Counted from the stretch's first letter, positions 28,772 to 38,447 are shown. The stretch is 64,000 nucleotides of DNA from Nitrosomonas supralitoralis (GCF_003011925.2 NZ_PXXU01000001.1:1-64000), one strand, 5' to 3'. Notes: generated from the sequence alone by a model not told the origin. A program made the numbers and translations.

Positions 28772-28996
28772 AAAAACCCTCAATAAAATTATTTAGTTTT
28801 TGGAATAGTAGCCTCAATATTATTTCTGAGACTGGTTTACGTGATTGCCTGGAATAAAGCTGCAAAAGAAAGGTATTAATACCAATTTGATTATGCTATA
28901 GAAAAAACTATTAAAAGGGAAGTAGCATTAGCTCAAAAATTGTTTAAAAAACCAATCTGATAAAGTTTGTCTAGAAAATCGGTTCAAAATCAAGAC

Positions 28997-30052
28997 TCAT
29001 AACTCCAATTGTTGAAATGCCACAATATGGTCAACTTCAAGCTTGATACCAATTTTCTCGCCCACGGCATGATTATGATGACTGGGTACTAATGCTAGTA
29101 CTCGATCACCACCAGCAAGGCGTAGAGTATATAAAATCTCAGCACCACGAAACGCTTTGCTCACTATAGTAGCCTGTAAAGCGCTAGTGTTGTCATGCAC
29201 GATATCATCCGGCCGCAACAATACATCCACGATACTACCACTCGCATGTTTATGTAAAGTCTCACCCTGTAAAACGCCAAGTTCAATTTCAACCTGTCGG
29301 GCATCAATCACTTTGCCAGGGAGAAATACACCTTGTCCAATAAAGTCGGCAACAAACCGATTCACAGGGCGATGATACAAATTGAAAGCAGTATCCAGTT
29401 GTTGAATCTCGCCACGATGCATGACGCCAATTTCGTCAGCTATCGCAAACGCTTCGGCTTGATCATGCGTAACTAGAATAGCTGTAGTACATTGATTTTT
29501 AATAATTTCACGCACCTCAATGCTTAAGCGTTCACGCAAACTGATATCCAGATTGGAAAATGGCTCGTCCAGTAACAGCAATTCTGGCTTGGGTGCCAAT
29601 GCACGCGCTAACGCCACTCTTTGTTGCTGCCCACCTGACAATTCATGCGGATATTTTCTAGAAGCTTCTGTCAAATGCACCACATGCAACAACTCGTCAA
29701 CACGTCGCTCACGTTCCCTCTTGGCTAAACGATGCAAACCAAAGCCGATATTGGCGGCCACATCAAGATGTGGGAATAAAGCATAATCTTGAAAAACCAT
29801 GCCGATTCGTCTTTGTTCCGGTGGCACAAAGACCTTTGTACTACTGACACAAACACCGTTGAGGTAAATTTCCCCTGCCAACACCGACTCAAATCCTGCA
29901 ATACAACGTAACACCGTGGTTTTACCGCAACCACTCGGCCCTAACAAACAACCGATTTGTCCTTTCTGCAAAGAAAGGGTTAAATCACTAATTACGGCTT
30001 GTTTACCATAAGCTTGCCGGACATTGTTCAGTTGCAGTAAAATCTTAGTCAT
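28997..30052 (-). CDS. fbpC: Iron(III) ABC transporter ATPase
   Basis: A 351-residue ABC ATPase. Walker A GPSGCGKTT lies near residue 38, the Q-loop in GMVFQDYALFPHL, the signature LSGGQQQRVALARAL near 138, Walker B LLLLDEPFSNLD and the switch His in LVTHDQAEA. A C-terminal TOBE-like regulatory domain (VDVLLRPDDIV onward) places it in the FbpC/PotA group. It energises iron import with the permease encoded directly upstream, the two genes being practically contiguous. The ATG at 30052 is preferred to a GTG one codon earlier. Confidence 0.93.
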   Translation of the reverse strand: MTKILLQLNNVRQAYGKQAVISDLTLSLQKGQIGCLLGPSGCGKTTVLRCIAGFESVLAGEIYLNGVCVSSTKVFVPPEQRRIGMVFQDYALFPHLDVAANIGFGLHRLAKRERERRVDELLHVVHLTEASRKYPHELSGGQQQRVALARALAPKPELLLLDEPFSNLDISLRERLSIEVREIIKNQCTTAILVTHDQAEAFAIADEIGVMHRGEIQQLDTAFNLYHRPVNRFVADFIGQGVFLPGKVIDARQVEIELGVLQGETLHKHASGSIVDVLLRPDDIVHDNTSALQATIVSKAFRGAEILYTLRLAGGDRVLALVPSHHNHAVGEKIGIKLEVDHIVAFQQLEL

Positions 30053-30055
30053 CAC

Positions 30056-31660
30056 CTAAATTTCAGTTTGACGCATAAATAAATATATCGGTATTAGTCC
30101 GGCCAATATCAGCGTAACCGCAGGTAAAGCCGCCTGCTCCCACTGGCCTTCTGAAGTCAATTCATAAATTCTGACAGCCAGCGTATCCCAACCAAATGGA
30201 CGGGTCATCAAGGTAATCGGCATCTCCTTCATCACGTCGACAAACACCAGGGTGGCGGCGGTAAAAATACCCGGCTTCAATATTGGAATATGTACTGTTC
30301 TGATCATCGCCCAGCCATGTATGCCCAAACTCATCGCCGCCTCATCAATGCTGTGCGTAATCCGTTGCATTGCGCTATCAATAGGATAATGACTCACGGC
30401 CATAAATCGGATCAAATAAGCAATCAACATAATGGCTAATGTACCCTGAATCAACTGACCTGTTTCTATTTGCAACCAGTGTAACGCCAATTCGCTAAGC
30501 TGACCATCCAGCCAGACCAGCGGCACATATACGCCAATTGCCAATACTGTGCCAGGTAATGCATAACCAATGGTTGCAGCACGCACTGCATAACGCGTAG
30601 CGGAATCAGGATAACGCCGCAGCGCATAAACCATAGCAATTACAACCAGACAAATCAACAAAGCCGACAGACCGGATAAAGTCAGGGAGTGCCAGAGAAA
30701 TTCCAGGTAACGACCCACATCATAGTTCTGCGCAAACGATTGCACGGACCAATAACCCAATTGCGCAACAGGCAGAAAAAATGCAAAAAACAATACGCTT
30801 ACTACAAAACCGGTAACCATCCAATTATGCCAACCTGCCAATTGAATACGTTGCGCTTTCGCACTGCTTTTGGTTTCCGCATAACGCATACGCGATCTGA
30901 ACTGCTGCTCCAGCACAATCACAATAAAAACCATAACAATCAATAGAGAGGCAAGTTGAGACGCTGCTTGCAATGAAAACATGCTGAACCACGCTTTGTA
31001 GATAGCTGTGGTAAACGTATTGTAATTAAACACTGCGACGGTACCGAAATCCGCCAATGTTTCCATTGATACGAGCATGATACCTCCGGCTATCCAGGGA
31101 CGCGCCATCGGCAACACTACTTTGAAGAAACCCTGCTTGCGACTGAAACCGAGTGATTGCGCAACTTCTAATGAACGCTTGCCTTGGCTCAAAAAAGCAT
31201 TCCGTGCCAGCAAATAGACATAAGGATAAAAAGCCAGGGTCATGACGATGATAACGCCCATCCTGCCGCGTATATCTGGAAACCAGGACAGATCAGAATC
31301 CAACCAGGCACGCAATGTAGTTTGTATCGGGCCGGTAAAATCAAACAGACCCAGTGCAACAAATGCTGTCACATAGGCAGGAATCGCCATCGGCAATAAC
31401 AACGCCCATGAAAAAAATCGTCGTCCGGGAAACTCATAAACAGCGGTAAACCAGGCCAGGCTGATACCTAATAGTGCCGTCCCAACGATTACGCCCAACA
31501 CCAGCCAAAACGTATTGAGCAACAAGGAAATCAGTGTGGTTTCAACCAGATGCCGCCAAATCTCACCTGCCGGCATCAATACGGATGAAAAAATCACGCC
31601 AACGGGTACCAGTACCAATGCAGCGGCGACAAAAGGTACCCAGCGCCAGATGATCATCAA
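30056..31660 (-). CDS. fbpB: Iron(III) ABC transporter permease, two fused halves
   Basis: A 534-residue inner-membrane permease with about 12 transmembrane helices, made of two homologous BPD_transp_1 halves as in FbpB/SfuB. The EAA-type coupling loops are visible as LEVAQSLGFSRKQGFFKVVLP near 170 and EAAMSLGIHGWAMIRTVHIP near 440. These contact the ATPase encoded next. It lies about 90 bp downstream of fbpA. Length and duplicated structure are typical of ferric-ion permeases. Confidence 0.93.
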   Translation of the reverse strand: MMIIWRWVPFVAAALVLVPVGVIFSSVLMPAGEIWRHLVETTLISLLLNTFWLVLGVIVGTALLGISLAWFTAVYEFPGRRFFSWALLLPMAIPAYVTAFVALGLFDFTGPIQTTLRAWLDSDLSWFPDIRGRMGVIIVMTLAFYPYVYLLARNAFLSQGKRSLEVAQSLGFSRKQGFFKVVLPMARPWIAGGIMLVSMETLADFGTVAVFNYNTFTTAIYKAWFSMFSLQAASQLASLLIVMVFIVIVLEQQFRSRMRYAETKSSAKAQRIQLAGWHNWMVTGFVVSVLFFAFFLPVAQLGYWSVQSFAQNYDVGRYLEFLWHSLTLSGLSALLICLVVIAMVYALRRYPDSATRYAVRAATIGYALPGTVLAIGVYVPLVWLDGQLSELALHWLQIETGQLIQGTLAIMLIAYLIRFMAVSHYPIDSAMQRITHSIDEAAMSLGIHGWAMIRTVHIPILKPGIFTAATLVFVDVMKEMPITLMTRPFGWDTLAVRIYELTSEGQWEQAALPAVTLILAGLIPIYLFMRQTEI

Positions 31661-31749
31661 ACGTTTGAAAAAAAACAGAACAGAAAAAAACTTGCGTCTT
31701 CAGAAAACTGATTTGCTACCACCGCATGTACCGCCTTACTCACACTGTT

Positions 31750-32763
31750 TTACCGGTATCCTGCGCGATCCATGAGTTTTACAGCAGTCGTCTGCAATTC
31801 TCCAGCTTTAGCCAGATTCATTGGATTTTGCTTAAAATCACCCCACGTTGCGACAAACGGATCAGCCGCAATTTGAGGATTAACTGGATATTCCATATTC
31901 ACATCAGCAAAAAGATTCTGCGCTTTAGCGGATGACAAGAATTCCAACAACTTAATGGCAGCCTGTTCGTTGCGGGCATAGCGCGTGACTCCCGCACCTG
32001 AGATGTTGACATGCACGCCACTGTTATCCTGATTGGGCCAGAAAATCGCCAACGGCAACTTGGGATCTTGTTTCATTAAGCGGCCAAAATAATAAGTATT
32101 GACCAAAGTCACATCGCATTTTCCGGCAGCCACAAACTCTAATGCCCGGGTATCGTCAGATAACGGATCGGTTGCCAGATTAGCCACCCAACCCTTAACA
32201 ATTTTCTCTGTCTCAGCTTCGCCATGTTCAGCAATCATCATAGCGACAAGCGACTGGTTATACACTTTCTTCGAAGTGCGTAAACAAAGCCGTTTGTTCC
32301 ACTTGGGATCGGCGAGATTTTCATAGGTTGAAAGTTCCTCGGGCTTTACTTTTTTGGTGTTATAAACCAGAGTCCTGGCGCGTATTGACAACCCAAACCA
32401 TTCATTCTCAGGATCGCGTAAATGCGTTGGAATATTACCCACAAGCACCTCGGATTTAACAGGTTTTAACAATCCTTTCTGTGCAGCTGCCCAGAGATTA
32501 CCGACGTCCGAAGTTATTAACACATCTGCCGGTGTATTTTTACCCTCTGCCTCCAGCCGGGCAAGCAACGCACCTTCGTTGTCGGTGGTGTATTTAACTT
32601 TAATCCCGGTTTCCTGGGTAAAAGCATCAAACATCGGCTTAATCAGTTGCTCAATTCGCGCCGAATAAACAACCACTTCATTGGCATGCGCTGGATGAAT
32701 AATAAATAACGAAAAAAGCAAAGAAACAAAGATAAGAAAACGGTTTAAATTTGAGCTCGTCAT
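31750..32763 (-). CDS. fbpA: Periplasmic iron(III)-binding protein
   Basis: A 337-residue binding protein with a signal peptide (residues 1-27, ending HAN). The mature start EVVVYSARIEQLIKPMFDAF matches the FutA/FbpA/Idi group. The consecutive tyrosines in VNTYYFGRLM near residue 220 are the conserved iron-ligand pair of the group, and Tyr in VVYSAR is another usual ligand. It delivers Fe(III) to the FbpB/FbpC transporter encoded downstream. A near-consensus Fur box lies 66 bp upstream of its start, so iron repression is expected. Confidence 0.94.
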   Translation of the reverse strand: MTSSNLNRFLIFVSLLFSLFIIHPAHANEVVVYSARIEQLIKPMFDAFTQETGIKVKYTTDNEGALLARLEAEGKNTPADVLITSDVGNLWAAAQKGLLKPVKSEVLVGNIPTHLRDPENEWFGLSIRARTLVYNTKKVKPEELSTYENLADPKWNKRLCLRTSKKVYNQSLVAMMIAEHGEAETEKIVKGWVANLATDPLSDDTRALEFVAAGKCDVTLVNTYYFGRLMKQDPKLPLAIFWPNQDNSGVHVNISGAGVTRYARNEQAAIKLLEFLSSAKAQNLFADVNMEYPVNPQIAADPFVATWGDFKQNPMNLAKAGELQTTAVKLMDRAGYR

Positions 32764-32828
32764 GAGAGAAATTCCGGGGAAAAAGTTTCATCAATTGAAT
32801 TAATCACTGGCAAATACTATAGTATGAA

Positions 32829-32843
32829 TAAGAATAATTATCA
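32829..32843 (-). promoter_or_regulatory. Putative Fur box upstream of fbpA
   Basis: TAAGAATAATTATCA matches 12 of 14 defined positions of the 7-1-7 Fur consensus TGATAATNATTATCA. It is placed 66 bp before the fbpA start, a usual distance for repression of a minus-strand promoter. Confidence 0.75.
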
Positions 32844-32879
32844 ATTAAATATCTGCGGCAAAGAATGGCAAGACTCCGA

Positions 32880-33641
32880 TCAATTCTCGGTTACCGGCCA
32901 TGACCATGGATTCAATTCAATGCGTCCCAGCAGTGGCAATTTAATGGCGAGGGGATTCCAATTAATACCAAAAGACAAACCCAGAAAATTGAATTCAATT
33001 CCTTCCACCGCGCTAATCAACACACCCAGCAAGCCAAAAAATGAAATCTGCAAACCACTGCCACTTGGAGCATGCGATATAAACCGGTAACCCAGATAAT
33101 CCTTGCCAATCGCCGTAGGCGGCAAATCCAACTGCAGCTCCGGTACCGCTCGTGAAACCCAGGCGGTAAAAGTATTCGAATTCGGTCCCGGCCACATGGT
33201 GTAATCTTTCATGTAAGGGTAACGATTAGCCGCCAGATCAATTTTCTCGATCAACGCATCCACGCCATCGCCTCTTTTCTCTGCCAGGATCTCGGGCACA
33301 TTCCCGTACCAGCGCCGGTCAGGCGCATTTTCATAAACCGCTAATACCGACCTCTGGCTACGCCGCAACCATCCGATCACTTCATAAATAGTATAAGACT
33401 GAGCACCCGAAGGCTTCACCGCAATCCAGGTATGAATTCCAAAATAGCCGCGCCAGCCAAATGCGCGCGCGCCATAAACCTGAATAATCGCCTCAGGATT
33501 CGTGGCGGGATCCGGCGCTATACCGACCGGTTCGCGGCTCGCATTCCACCAGTATTGGGCTTGGGCGCAACTCGGAAAAATCGCTATCAATATAAGATTT
33601 AATAACAAGACACAAAAAAATATAGGTAAAACACGACTCAC
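32880..33641 (-). CDS. DUF3750-family exported protein
   Basis: A 253-residue protein with an N-terminal hydrophobic segment (residues 4-27, probably a signal peptide ending near AQA). It matches the uncharacterised DUF3750 family through YGARAFGWRGYFGIHTWIAV near residue 55, the YEVIGW segment and NSNTFTAWVSRAVPEL near 155. The Cys/His pattern seen in some amidohydrolase-like families is only partly present, so no enzymatic role is claimed. A hydrophobic stretch near 205-220 may be a second membrane anchor. It lies between the iron transporter and the GTPase pair, with 83 bp to the latter, and may be co-transcribed with it. Confidence 0.82.
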   Translation of the reverse strand: MSRVLPIFFCVLLLNLILIAIFPSCAQAQYWWNASREPVGIAPDPATNPEAIIQVYGARAFGWRGYFGIHTWIAVKPSGAQSYTIYEVIGWLRRSQRSVLAVYENAPDRRWYGNVPEILAEKRGDGVDALIEKIDLAANRYPYMKDYTMWPGPNSNTFTAWVSRAVPELQLDLPPTAIGKDYLGYRFISHAPSGSGLQISFFGLLGVLISAVEGIEFNFLGLSFGINWNPLAIKLPLLGRIELNPWSWPVTEN

Positions 33642-33724
33642 TTATCAACCCAACGAGTAATTGATCCAATCCACATTAATCAAATGATGGAATGTCCAGA
33701 TTAAATAAAATATAGCAAAACCAG

Positions 33725-35278
33725 TTAGTGTTCAGAACGTTTGCCCAGCATCTCCGGCAAATCACGCAAAAACCGCCCTGCTCCCGCCATCTGGCGACGC
33801 AGCAAGACCCAGTCTTCCGCTCTTTTTTTGGCATCCAAACAACGCATCAAGCGGATTCTCAACGCTTCATCCTGATGGTTCAGAATAGCCGACCACAGCG
33901 TATCCACCACATTATAAATTTTACCCTCCAACAAGCAGACAGGAATAACCTGTTCGGCCGGCACCGCCAGATCAGCAGCAATCGCTCGCACGGCGGCGGT
34001 TATATTAGCCGACTTGATATTCGTTGTGTCGGTCAAATCATAGGGCGGATGCCATTCATTCGCCGGACGCAGCCGATCCACAAAACTAACAGTAACCAGC
34101 AACGGCGCAGAGCGCCGATCCATTCGTGCAGCCTGGTAGCTGCGCAAGGCATCCAAAAATTGCCGTTCAGCTTGCCGATCCGGGCGATTAGCCGGGCTGA
34201 CCCATAAGATCAGATCTGCGCTGCCAGCCGTTATCAGCATTTGCTTGCTATCAAAAAACGGACTATCGCAACCTGGGCTATCGAAGATCAGTGCCTGGGT
34301 GAATCCTTCACGTGACAATACGAATGGCTCCAGCGCTTGGGTAGTGCCCGCCAGCACATCAGTGACAGTTTTAAGCTCCCTAAACAAGGCATTGATCAAA
34401 CTTGATTTGCCTGAATTGGAGCGCCCAAGAACAAGAATCCGCAATGGCTCATTCGTCGCTTCTGCTGTTTGCTCAGTCTGCTCTAGATCTGCCTTGGATT
34501 CCGGTGTTACAGATTCAGCATAATTTTCATCGCCAAGCGCCAAACGCCCACTATAAAGATCAATAGCGTAATAACCCACTTTGCACACATAAGCCCGCAA
34601 AAACCAGCGATGCAATTCATTTCTGGCCTGATCAAAGCTGCGCTCGCGCAGATGTCGCCAGGCTTCGCTCAGTAAGGCATTCACCGGATTAATCAGGATA
34701 CTGCCCGCGCGGTAAATATTGAATGCTTTTTCTGCCTTAACCTTCCAACGTTGAATCCGAAATAAATCGCCTACCGTCAGACGATTGCTAAAGGGTATTT
34801 TTTCTGCGATATCTCTGCGCAGCTCGCGACTTGCCCGCTCAATAATCAGTAAAGTATGCGGCACGGTCAGCTCATAGAGAGGCTTGTCAACTTCTGGGTG
34901 ATAGCAATGCGCCACTGTTTCCAACGCTTTCTGTCCCAAATCCCATATCCATCTGCCATCTTCAAGCGGCCAGTCCTCCGGATTGCAGGTTGCAGACAGC
35001 GCTTCAACCTGCTGCCATACCGCATCTGCACTGGGTGGCCATTCAGGATTGGGCTCAGTAGCCGCATTCATTAATAATTGACGTTCCTGCCGCACCAGCA
35101 ACTGTTGCAAACCATAGCCCAGAACACCGCACACCACCATCGCAATCAGCCAATACAGCAGGTATCCGCTTTGCCATAGCCAAAGCATGCCGAAACCCAT
35201 TAATGCCAGCAGCGGCAAAAGCAGCAGAATGGCAACCAATAATCGTAACGGATCAACGGCTGCAACCGGTTTCTTCAT
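33725..35278 (-). CDS. Membrane-anchored GTPase of the Era/YfjP-like group
   Basis: A 517-residue protein with two N-terminal transmembrane helices (about 12-32 and 36-55), a helical middle region and a C-terminal G domain. G1 is VLGRSNSGKSSLIN near residue 285, G3 is FDSPGCDSP near 333 and a degenerate G4 is VSFVDRL near 390. Related proteins are annotated only as GTPase or GTP-binding HSR1-related; a role in membrane or dynamin-like function is speculation. Its start overlaps the stop of the upstream GTPase gene by 4 bp (ATGA), so the two are translationally coupled and probably act together. Confidence 0.82.
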   Translation of the reverse strand: MKKPVAAVDPLRLLVAILLLLPLLALMGFGMLWLWQSGYLLYWLIAMVVCGVLGYGLQQLLVRQERQLLMNAATEPNPEWPPSADAVWQQVEALSATCNPEDWPLEDGRWIWDLGQKALETVAHCYHPEVDKPLYELTVPHTLLIIERASRELRRDIAEKIPFSNRLTVGDLFRIQRWKVKAEKAFNIYRAGSILINPVNALLSEAWRHLRERSFDQARNELHRWFLRAYVCKVGYYAIDLYSGRLALGDENYAESVTPESKADLEQTEQTAEATNEPLRILVLGRSNSGKSSLINALFRELKTVTDVLAGTTQALEPFVLSREGFTQALIFDSPGCDSPFFDSKQMLITAGSADLILWVSPANRPDRQAERQFLDALRSYQAARMDRRSAPLLVTVSFVDRLRPANEWHPPYDLTDTTNIKSANITAAVRAIAADLAVPAEQVIPVCLLEGKIYNVVDTLWSAILNHQDEALRIRLMRCLDAKKRAEDWVLLRRQMAGAGRFLRDLPEMLGKRSEH

Positions 35279-36504
35279 TTGGGATGATCCCGTAACCGAT
35301 CTTTGAGTACGGAGGCACCCTGTTTCAGCTCCTCCGCATAAATTCTGCGTAATGTTTCAGGATCAACATTCAAGCCATTTTTACGTCTAGCAAAAAAATA
35401 GATAGCAGCTTTTCCTAACGCATAAGTAGTCGCGCCGCTGGAACTGGCACCCCATACCGCACCCACCGTTTGCCCCCAGAATGGGATTACCTTGACCACC
35501 GCGCGACTCAGCATGCGCGTAAGAAAACTGGAAGCGATTCCCGCACCTACCAAGCTCAAAAATTCTGAGATTGTGCTTTTATCCCAGTACTGACCGTATA
35601 AGGTTGCAAGACTGTGCAAAAGTTTAGTCTGTACAGCCGTCACGGCAACCAGGTCAACCACAGGCAAAGCGCCCAATCCTGCCGCTGTCAGCGAATAACC
35701 GACAATATGCTGATGCGCTGTGCGGGCATATAGATCGTGAATCTCCTTATCGCCACTTAGCTGGTGTTGCAGACCTAAAGAAGTCAGCGATTCAATGGCC
35801 TGCCACAGCGCTTCCAGTCCGTAATCAGGTGGCTCAAATCCATCTTCAGGCAACGTTAAATCCACCGCTACCCAATGTATGGCAGCAAAACCGGGCAATT
35901 GTCCCAAAGCGCTACGTTGTGCCTGCATAGCACGACGCAAATCAATCGGAACCGCTTCCGGCAATGGATCATTATCATAAGGCCAAGGATGCACATGGCC
36001 GGATTCGCTGGGATAAAGTTCATGCAAACCCGTTTGTACGATCAATACAGGCCACTCAGGGTGCCGCCGACGGATAGAATGCAACACCTCAAACACTGCG
36101 TCCTGATTGATATCAGCCACTTTCATGACAGCAACCAACAAATGCGCCTGAGACTCGCAATATTGAATATCGTCACCCGGATCATAAGAAACTTCACCCA
36201 AGCCGCGGGTATCCAGAAACCTGACGATCGGTATATCGACTGGAAAATCATAAAAACGGGAATTGCGGGTACATGGCTGAAAACCATTACCGATCTCAGC
36301 CGCTGGACTACCTGTCAATGCCCTGATAATTGAGGTCTTGCCGGCCTGTGTTTTGCCCAACAACCATAGCACTGGTATCGGCATCTTCGCGCGCGCTTCA
36401 CGCAAAGAGGCTTCCAGCAAATTTTCGTCGACTCTGGGTTCCAGCAAAGCCGTGCGAAGCTGTTCCCAGTAATTTGTCCAGTTTTTCAGATCGCTCAATT
36501 TCAT
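35275..36504 (-). CDS. GTPase with C-terminal DUF697-like membrane domain
   Basis: A ~409-residue protein. G1 is LLGKTQAGKTSIIRALTG near residue 48, a Thr in the switch-I region is in CTRN, and G3 is LDTRGLGE near 96. The usual NKxD G4 is replaced by VQTGLHEL. After the G domain, glycine- and alanine-rich helices (AAGLGALPVVDLVAVTAVQT near 275 and a second near 320) match the DUF697 membrane-associated region. The ATG at 36504 is preferred to the preceding GTG. It is the first gene of a likely three-gene unit with the next GTPase and DUF3750. No partner of known function is adjacent. Confidence 0.82.
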   Translation of the reverse strand: MKLSDLKNWTNYWEQLRTALLEPRVDENLLEASLREARAKMPIPVLWLLGKTQAGKTSIIRALTGSPAAEIGNGFQPCTRNSRFYDFPVDIPIVRFLDTRGLGEVSYDPGDDIQYCESQAHLLVAVMKVADINQDAVFEVLHSIRRRHPEWPVLIVQTGLHELYPSESGHVHPWPYDNDPLPEAVPIDLRRAMQAQRSALGQLPGFAAIHWVAVDLTLPEDGFEPPDYGLEALWQAIESLTSLGLQHQLSGDKEIHDLYARTAHQHIVGYSLTAAGLGALPVVDLVAVTAVQTKLLHSLATLYGQYWDKSTISEFLSLVGAGIASSFLTRMLSRAVVKVIPFWGQTVGAVWGASSSGATTYALGKAAIYFFARRKNGLNVDPETLRRIYAEELKQGASVLKDRLRDHPK

Positions 36505-36620
36505 CACGTCGCCATCTTATCACTAGAGTGCAGCAGACATAAGGCTGGATGTATGCGTAAAACAAAAGATATAAAACCACTTACCACAACGATTTAATAG
36601 AGCTATCGCGATGCTATACT

Positions 36621-36666
36621 ATTGTGTAAAGTGTAATTCATTGTTAATATCAAATTGTTACACAAT
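36621..36666 (+). promoter_or_regulatory. 9-bp inverted repeat upstream of the tail-collar gene
   Basis: ATTGTGTAA at 36621-36629 is exactly inverted as TTACACAAT at 36658-36666. A TATACT hexamer at about 36615 could be a -10 element. The pair lies 37 bp before the start codon in a divergent intergenic region, which fits an operator or an mRNA stem. The role is inferred only from position and symmetry. Confidence 0.4.
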
Positions 36667-36702
36667 AAATTGAAAGTTAAATCTTAATTAAGGGGAAAAC
36701 TG

Positions 36703-37428
36703 ATGAAACCGAGCATGAAAACGCCATGTTTTTTTTCTTTAGCCGCAGCCATGATGCTGATGAGCACAGCGCCTAACAGCGCCAACGCCGGAATGGAGCC
36801 CTTTGTCGGCGAAATAAGCTATGTAGCATTTAATTTTGCACCGCAAGGATGGTTTCCATGTGATGGTCAAACGCTCTCTATCAATCAATATGCAGTCCTC
36901 TACTCGCTACTTGGTACAACATATGGCGGTAATGGAACAACTACTTTTGCCCTTCCTGACATGCGCGGAAGAGTTCCTGTCCATCAAGGGCAACACCCGG
37001 GTGGTTCGACATTCATTTTGGGACGATCCAGCGGCACAGAAACCATGACACTGACTGTGAATAATATGCCTGTCCATAGTCACTCCGCCACAGCCACCTC
37101 GGCTTCCACATCAGCTGTAGCACCGGGCAGTACCGCAACATCGACATTGAAAGCGGTGAATAGTGATGCTGACATAAAAACTGCGGCAGGAAATTCGCTG
37201 GCCAATGCTAAAGGATTGAACACAGCTTATTCGGCATCTGCACCGAATGTTAACATGCATTCCGCCTCGATCGAGACTACGCTGAATGGACTCAATATCG
37301 TCACCACAACCAGTACCAACGTCGATATCGGCACTGCGGGAGGATCTCAATCATTTTCAGTTATGCAGCCATACACCGTTGTGAATTGCATTATTGCCGG
37401 AGATGGCATTTATCCTTCGCGGCCTTAG
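36703..37428 (+). CDS. Secreted phage tail-collar domain protein
   Basis: A 241-residue protein with a signal peptide (cleavage likely after SANA, residue 29). The collar domain begins PFVGEISYVAFNFAPQGW with CDGQTLSINQYAVLYSLLG and the FALPDMRGRVPV motif near residues 84-95, as in microcystin-dependent (MdpB-like) proteins. A Ser/Thr/Ala-rich middle (about 130-200) and the C-terminal QPYTVVNCIIAGDGIYPSR complete the family pattern. Such proteins occur in phage tails and as free bacterial secreted proteins; no other phage gene is near, so the latter is more likely. AAGGGG precedes the ATG. Confidence 0.88.
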   Translation: MKPSMKTPCFFSLAAAMMLMSTAPNSANAGMEPFVGEISYVAFNFAPQGWFPCDGQTLSINQYAVLYSLLGTTYGGNGTTTFALPDMRGRVPVHQGQHPGGSTFILGRSSGTETMTLTVNNMPVHSHSATATSASTSAVAPGSTATSTLKAVNSDADIKTAAGNSLANAKGLNTAYSASAPNVNMHSASIETTLNGLNIVTTTSTNVDIGTAGGSQSFSVMQPYTVVNCIIAGDGIYPSRP

Positions 37429-37469
37429 CTTGGCTCTGTTTGACACTGAATCGCAACCGTCAGCACAAA

Positions 37470-38447
37470 ATGAAAAAAGCTTTATGGGCGTTTCTGTGCG
37501 CCGCTATCTTTCTATCCGAAGCTTTGGCGGATAAAGTAAGCGACGCAAAAGAACAAACAAGCAACAATCTGATCATTAAAAATGCCCAAAATGCACTAGC
37601 ATCCGGCAATTATGAAAAAGCTTTTAGCGGATATTATGATGCCGCCGTGCATGACAATAATGCCCTGGCACAATTTTCGCTGGGTCTTTTCTACCGCAAT
37701 GGCTGGGGGCGCGAAACCAATCCAGTCGTGGCGTGTCAGTGGTTCGAAAAAGCCGCACAAAAAGGTATTCCGACCGCTCAGCATTTAGTCGGGGTATGTT
37801 TTGAGCAAGGCACGCATCATCCGGAAGATCCCATTGCGGCAGCCAACTGGTTCCAAAAAGCGGCTCAGGCAGGACATATTCATTCTTATTGCCATCTCGC
37901 CAATCTGTTGATGACCGGCACAGGTTTTCCCAAAGATCCTGCTAAAGCGCTGGAGCTTTGCCGCCCTGCTGCACAGCAAGGTTCCATCCCCGCGCAGATA
38001 TGGATGGGGAAGTTTTATCTGCAAGGCGACTCAGCCATCCGAGATAAACAAGAAGCCTATCGCTGGTTTGCAGCCGCAGCACAAAAACAAGCGCCCGAAG
38101 CTTTCTATTATTTGGGCCTCATCCTGCAGTCCGATTTACCGGCCAGGCACGCGCCAAAAGAAATCAGGCAATTGTTTGAACAAGCCGCAGCACTCAAATA
38201 TGTTCCAGCTTATTTTCAGGCAGGAAAACATTTTTTTCATGCAGAACCTGATCCAGAAACAAATCAACTGTCCGCAGAACATCTGGCAAAAGCCTATTTG
38301 TGGCTGTCAGCAACGATTCAACGATCCGAGGATATGGAAGAAATCACCGCAGCAAAAATGATCCTGGAACAAATACTGGTCGTGATGCCGCAAACATGGC
38401 TCGCCGAACTCGACCAGAAAGTGGCACAGCACTTGCAGGAAAATTAA
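37470..38447 (+). CDS. Secreted Sel1-repeat (TPR-like) protein
   Basis: A 325-residue protein with a signal peptide (residues 1-20, ending ALA) and about six Sel1-like repeats. Repeat landmarks are AQFSLGLFYRNGWG, ACQWFEKAAQKGIPTAQHLVG, AANWFQKAAQAGHIHSYCHLA and AYRWFAAAAQKQAPEAFYYLG. Sel1 repeats bind other proteins and often serve envelope or secretion functions. I chose the ATG at 37470, because it starts the signal peptide MKKALWAFLCAAIFLSEALA and lies just after the previous gene; a start at 37386 would overlap it. Confidence 0.85.
   Translation: MKKALWAFLCAAIFLSEALADKVSDAKEQTSNNLIIKNAQNALASGNYEKAFSGYYDAAVHDNNALAQFSLGLFYRNGWGRETNPVVACQWFEKAAQKGIPTAQHLVGVCFEQGTHHPEDPIAAANWFQKAAQAGHIHSYCHLANLLMTGTGFPKDPAKALELCRPAAQQGSIPAQIWMGKFYLQGDSAIRDKQEAYRWFAAAAQKQAPEAFYYLGLILQSDLPARHAPKEIRQLFEQAAALKYVPAYFQAGKHFFHAEPDPETNQLSAEHLAKAYLWLSATIQRSEDMEEITAAKMILEQILVVMPQTWLAELDQKVAQHLQEN

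Noticed and set aside
36703-37428. Tail-collar gene as evidence of a prophage
   Set aside because: It has a signal peptide and no other phage structural, integrase or lysis gene lies nearby.
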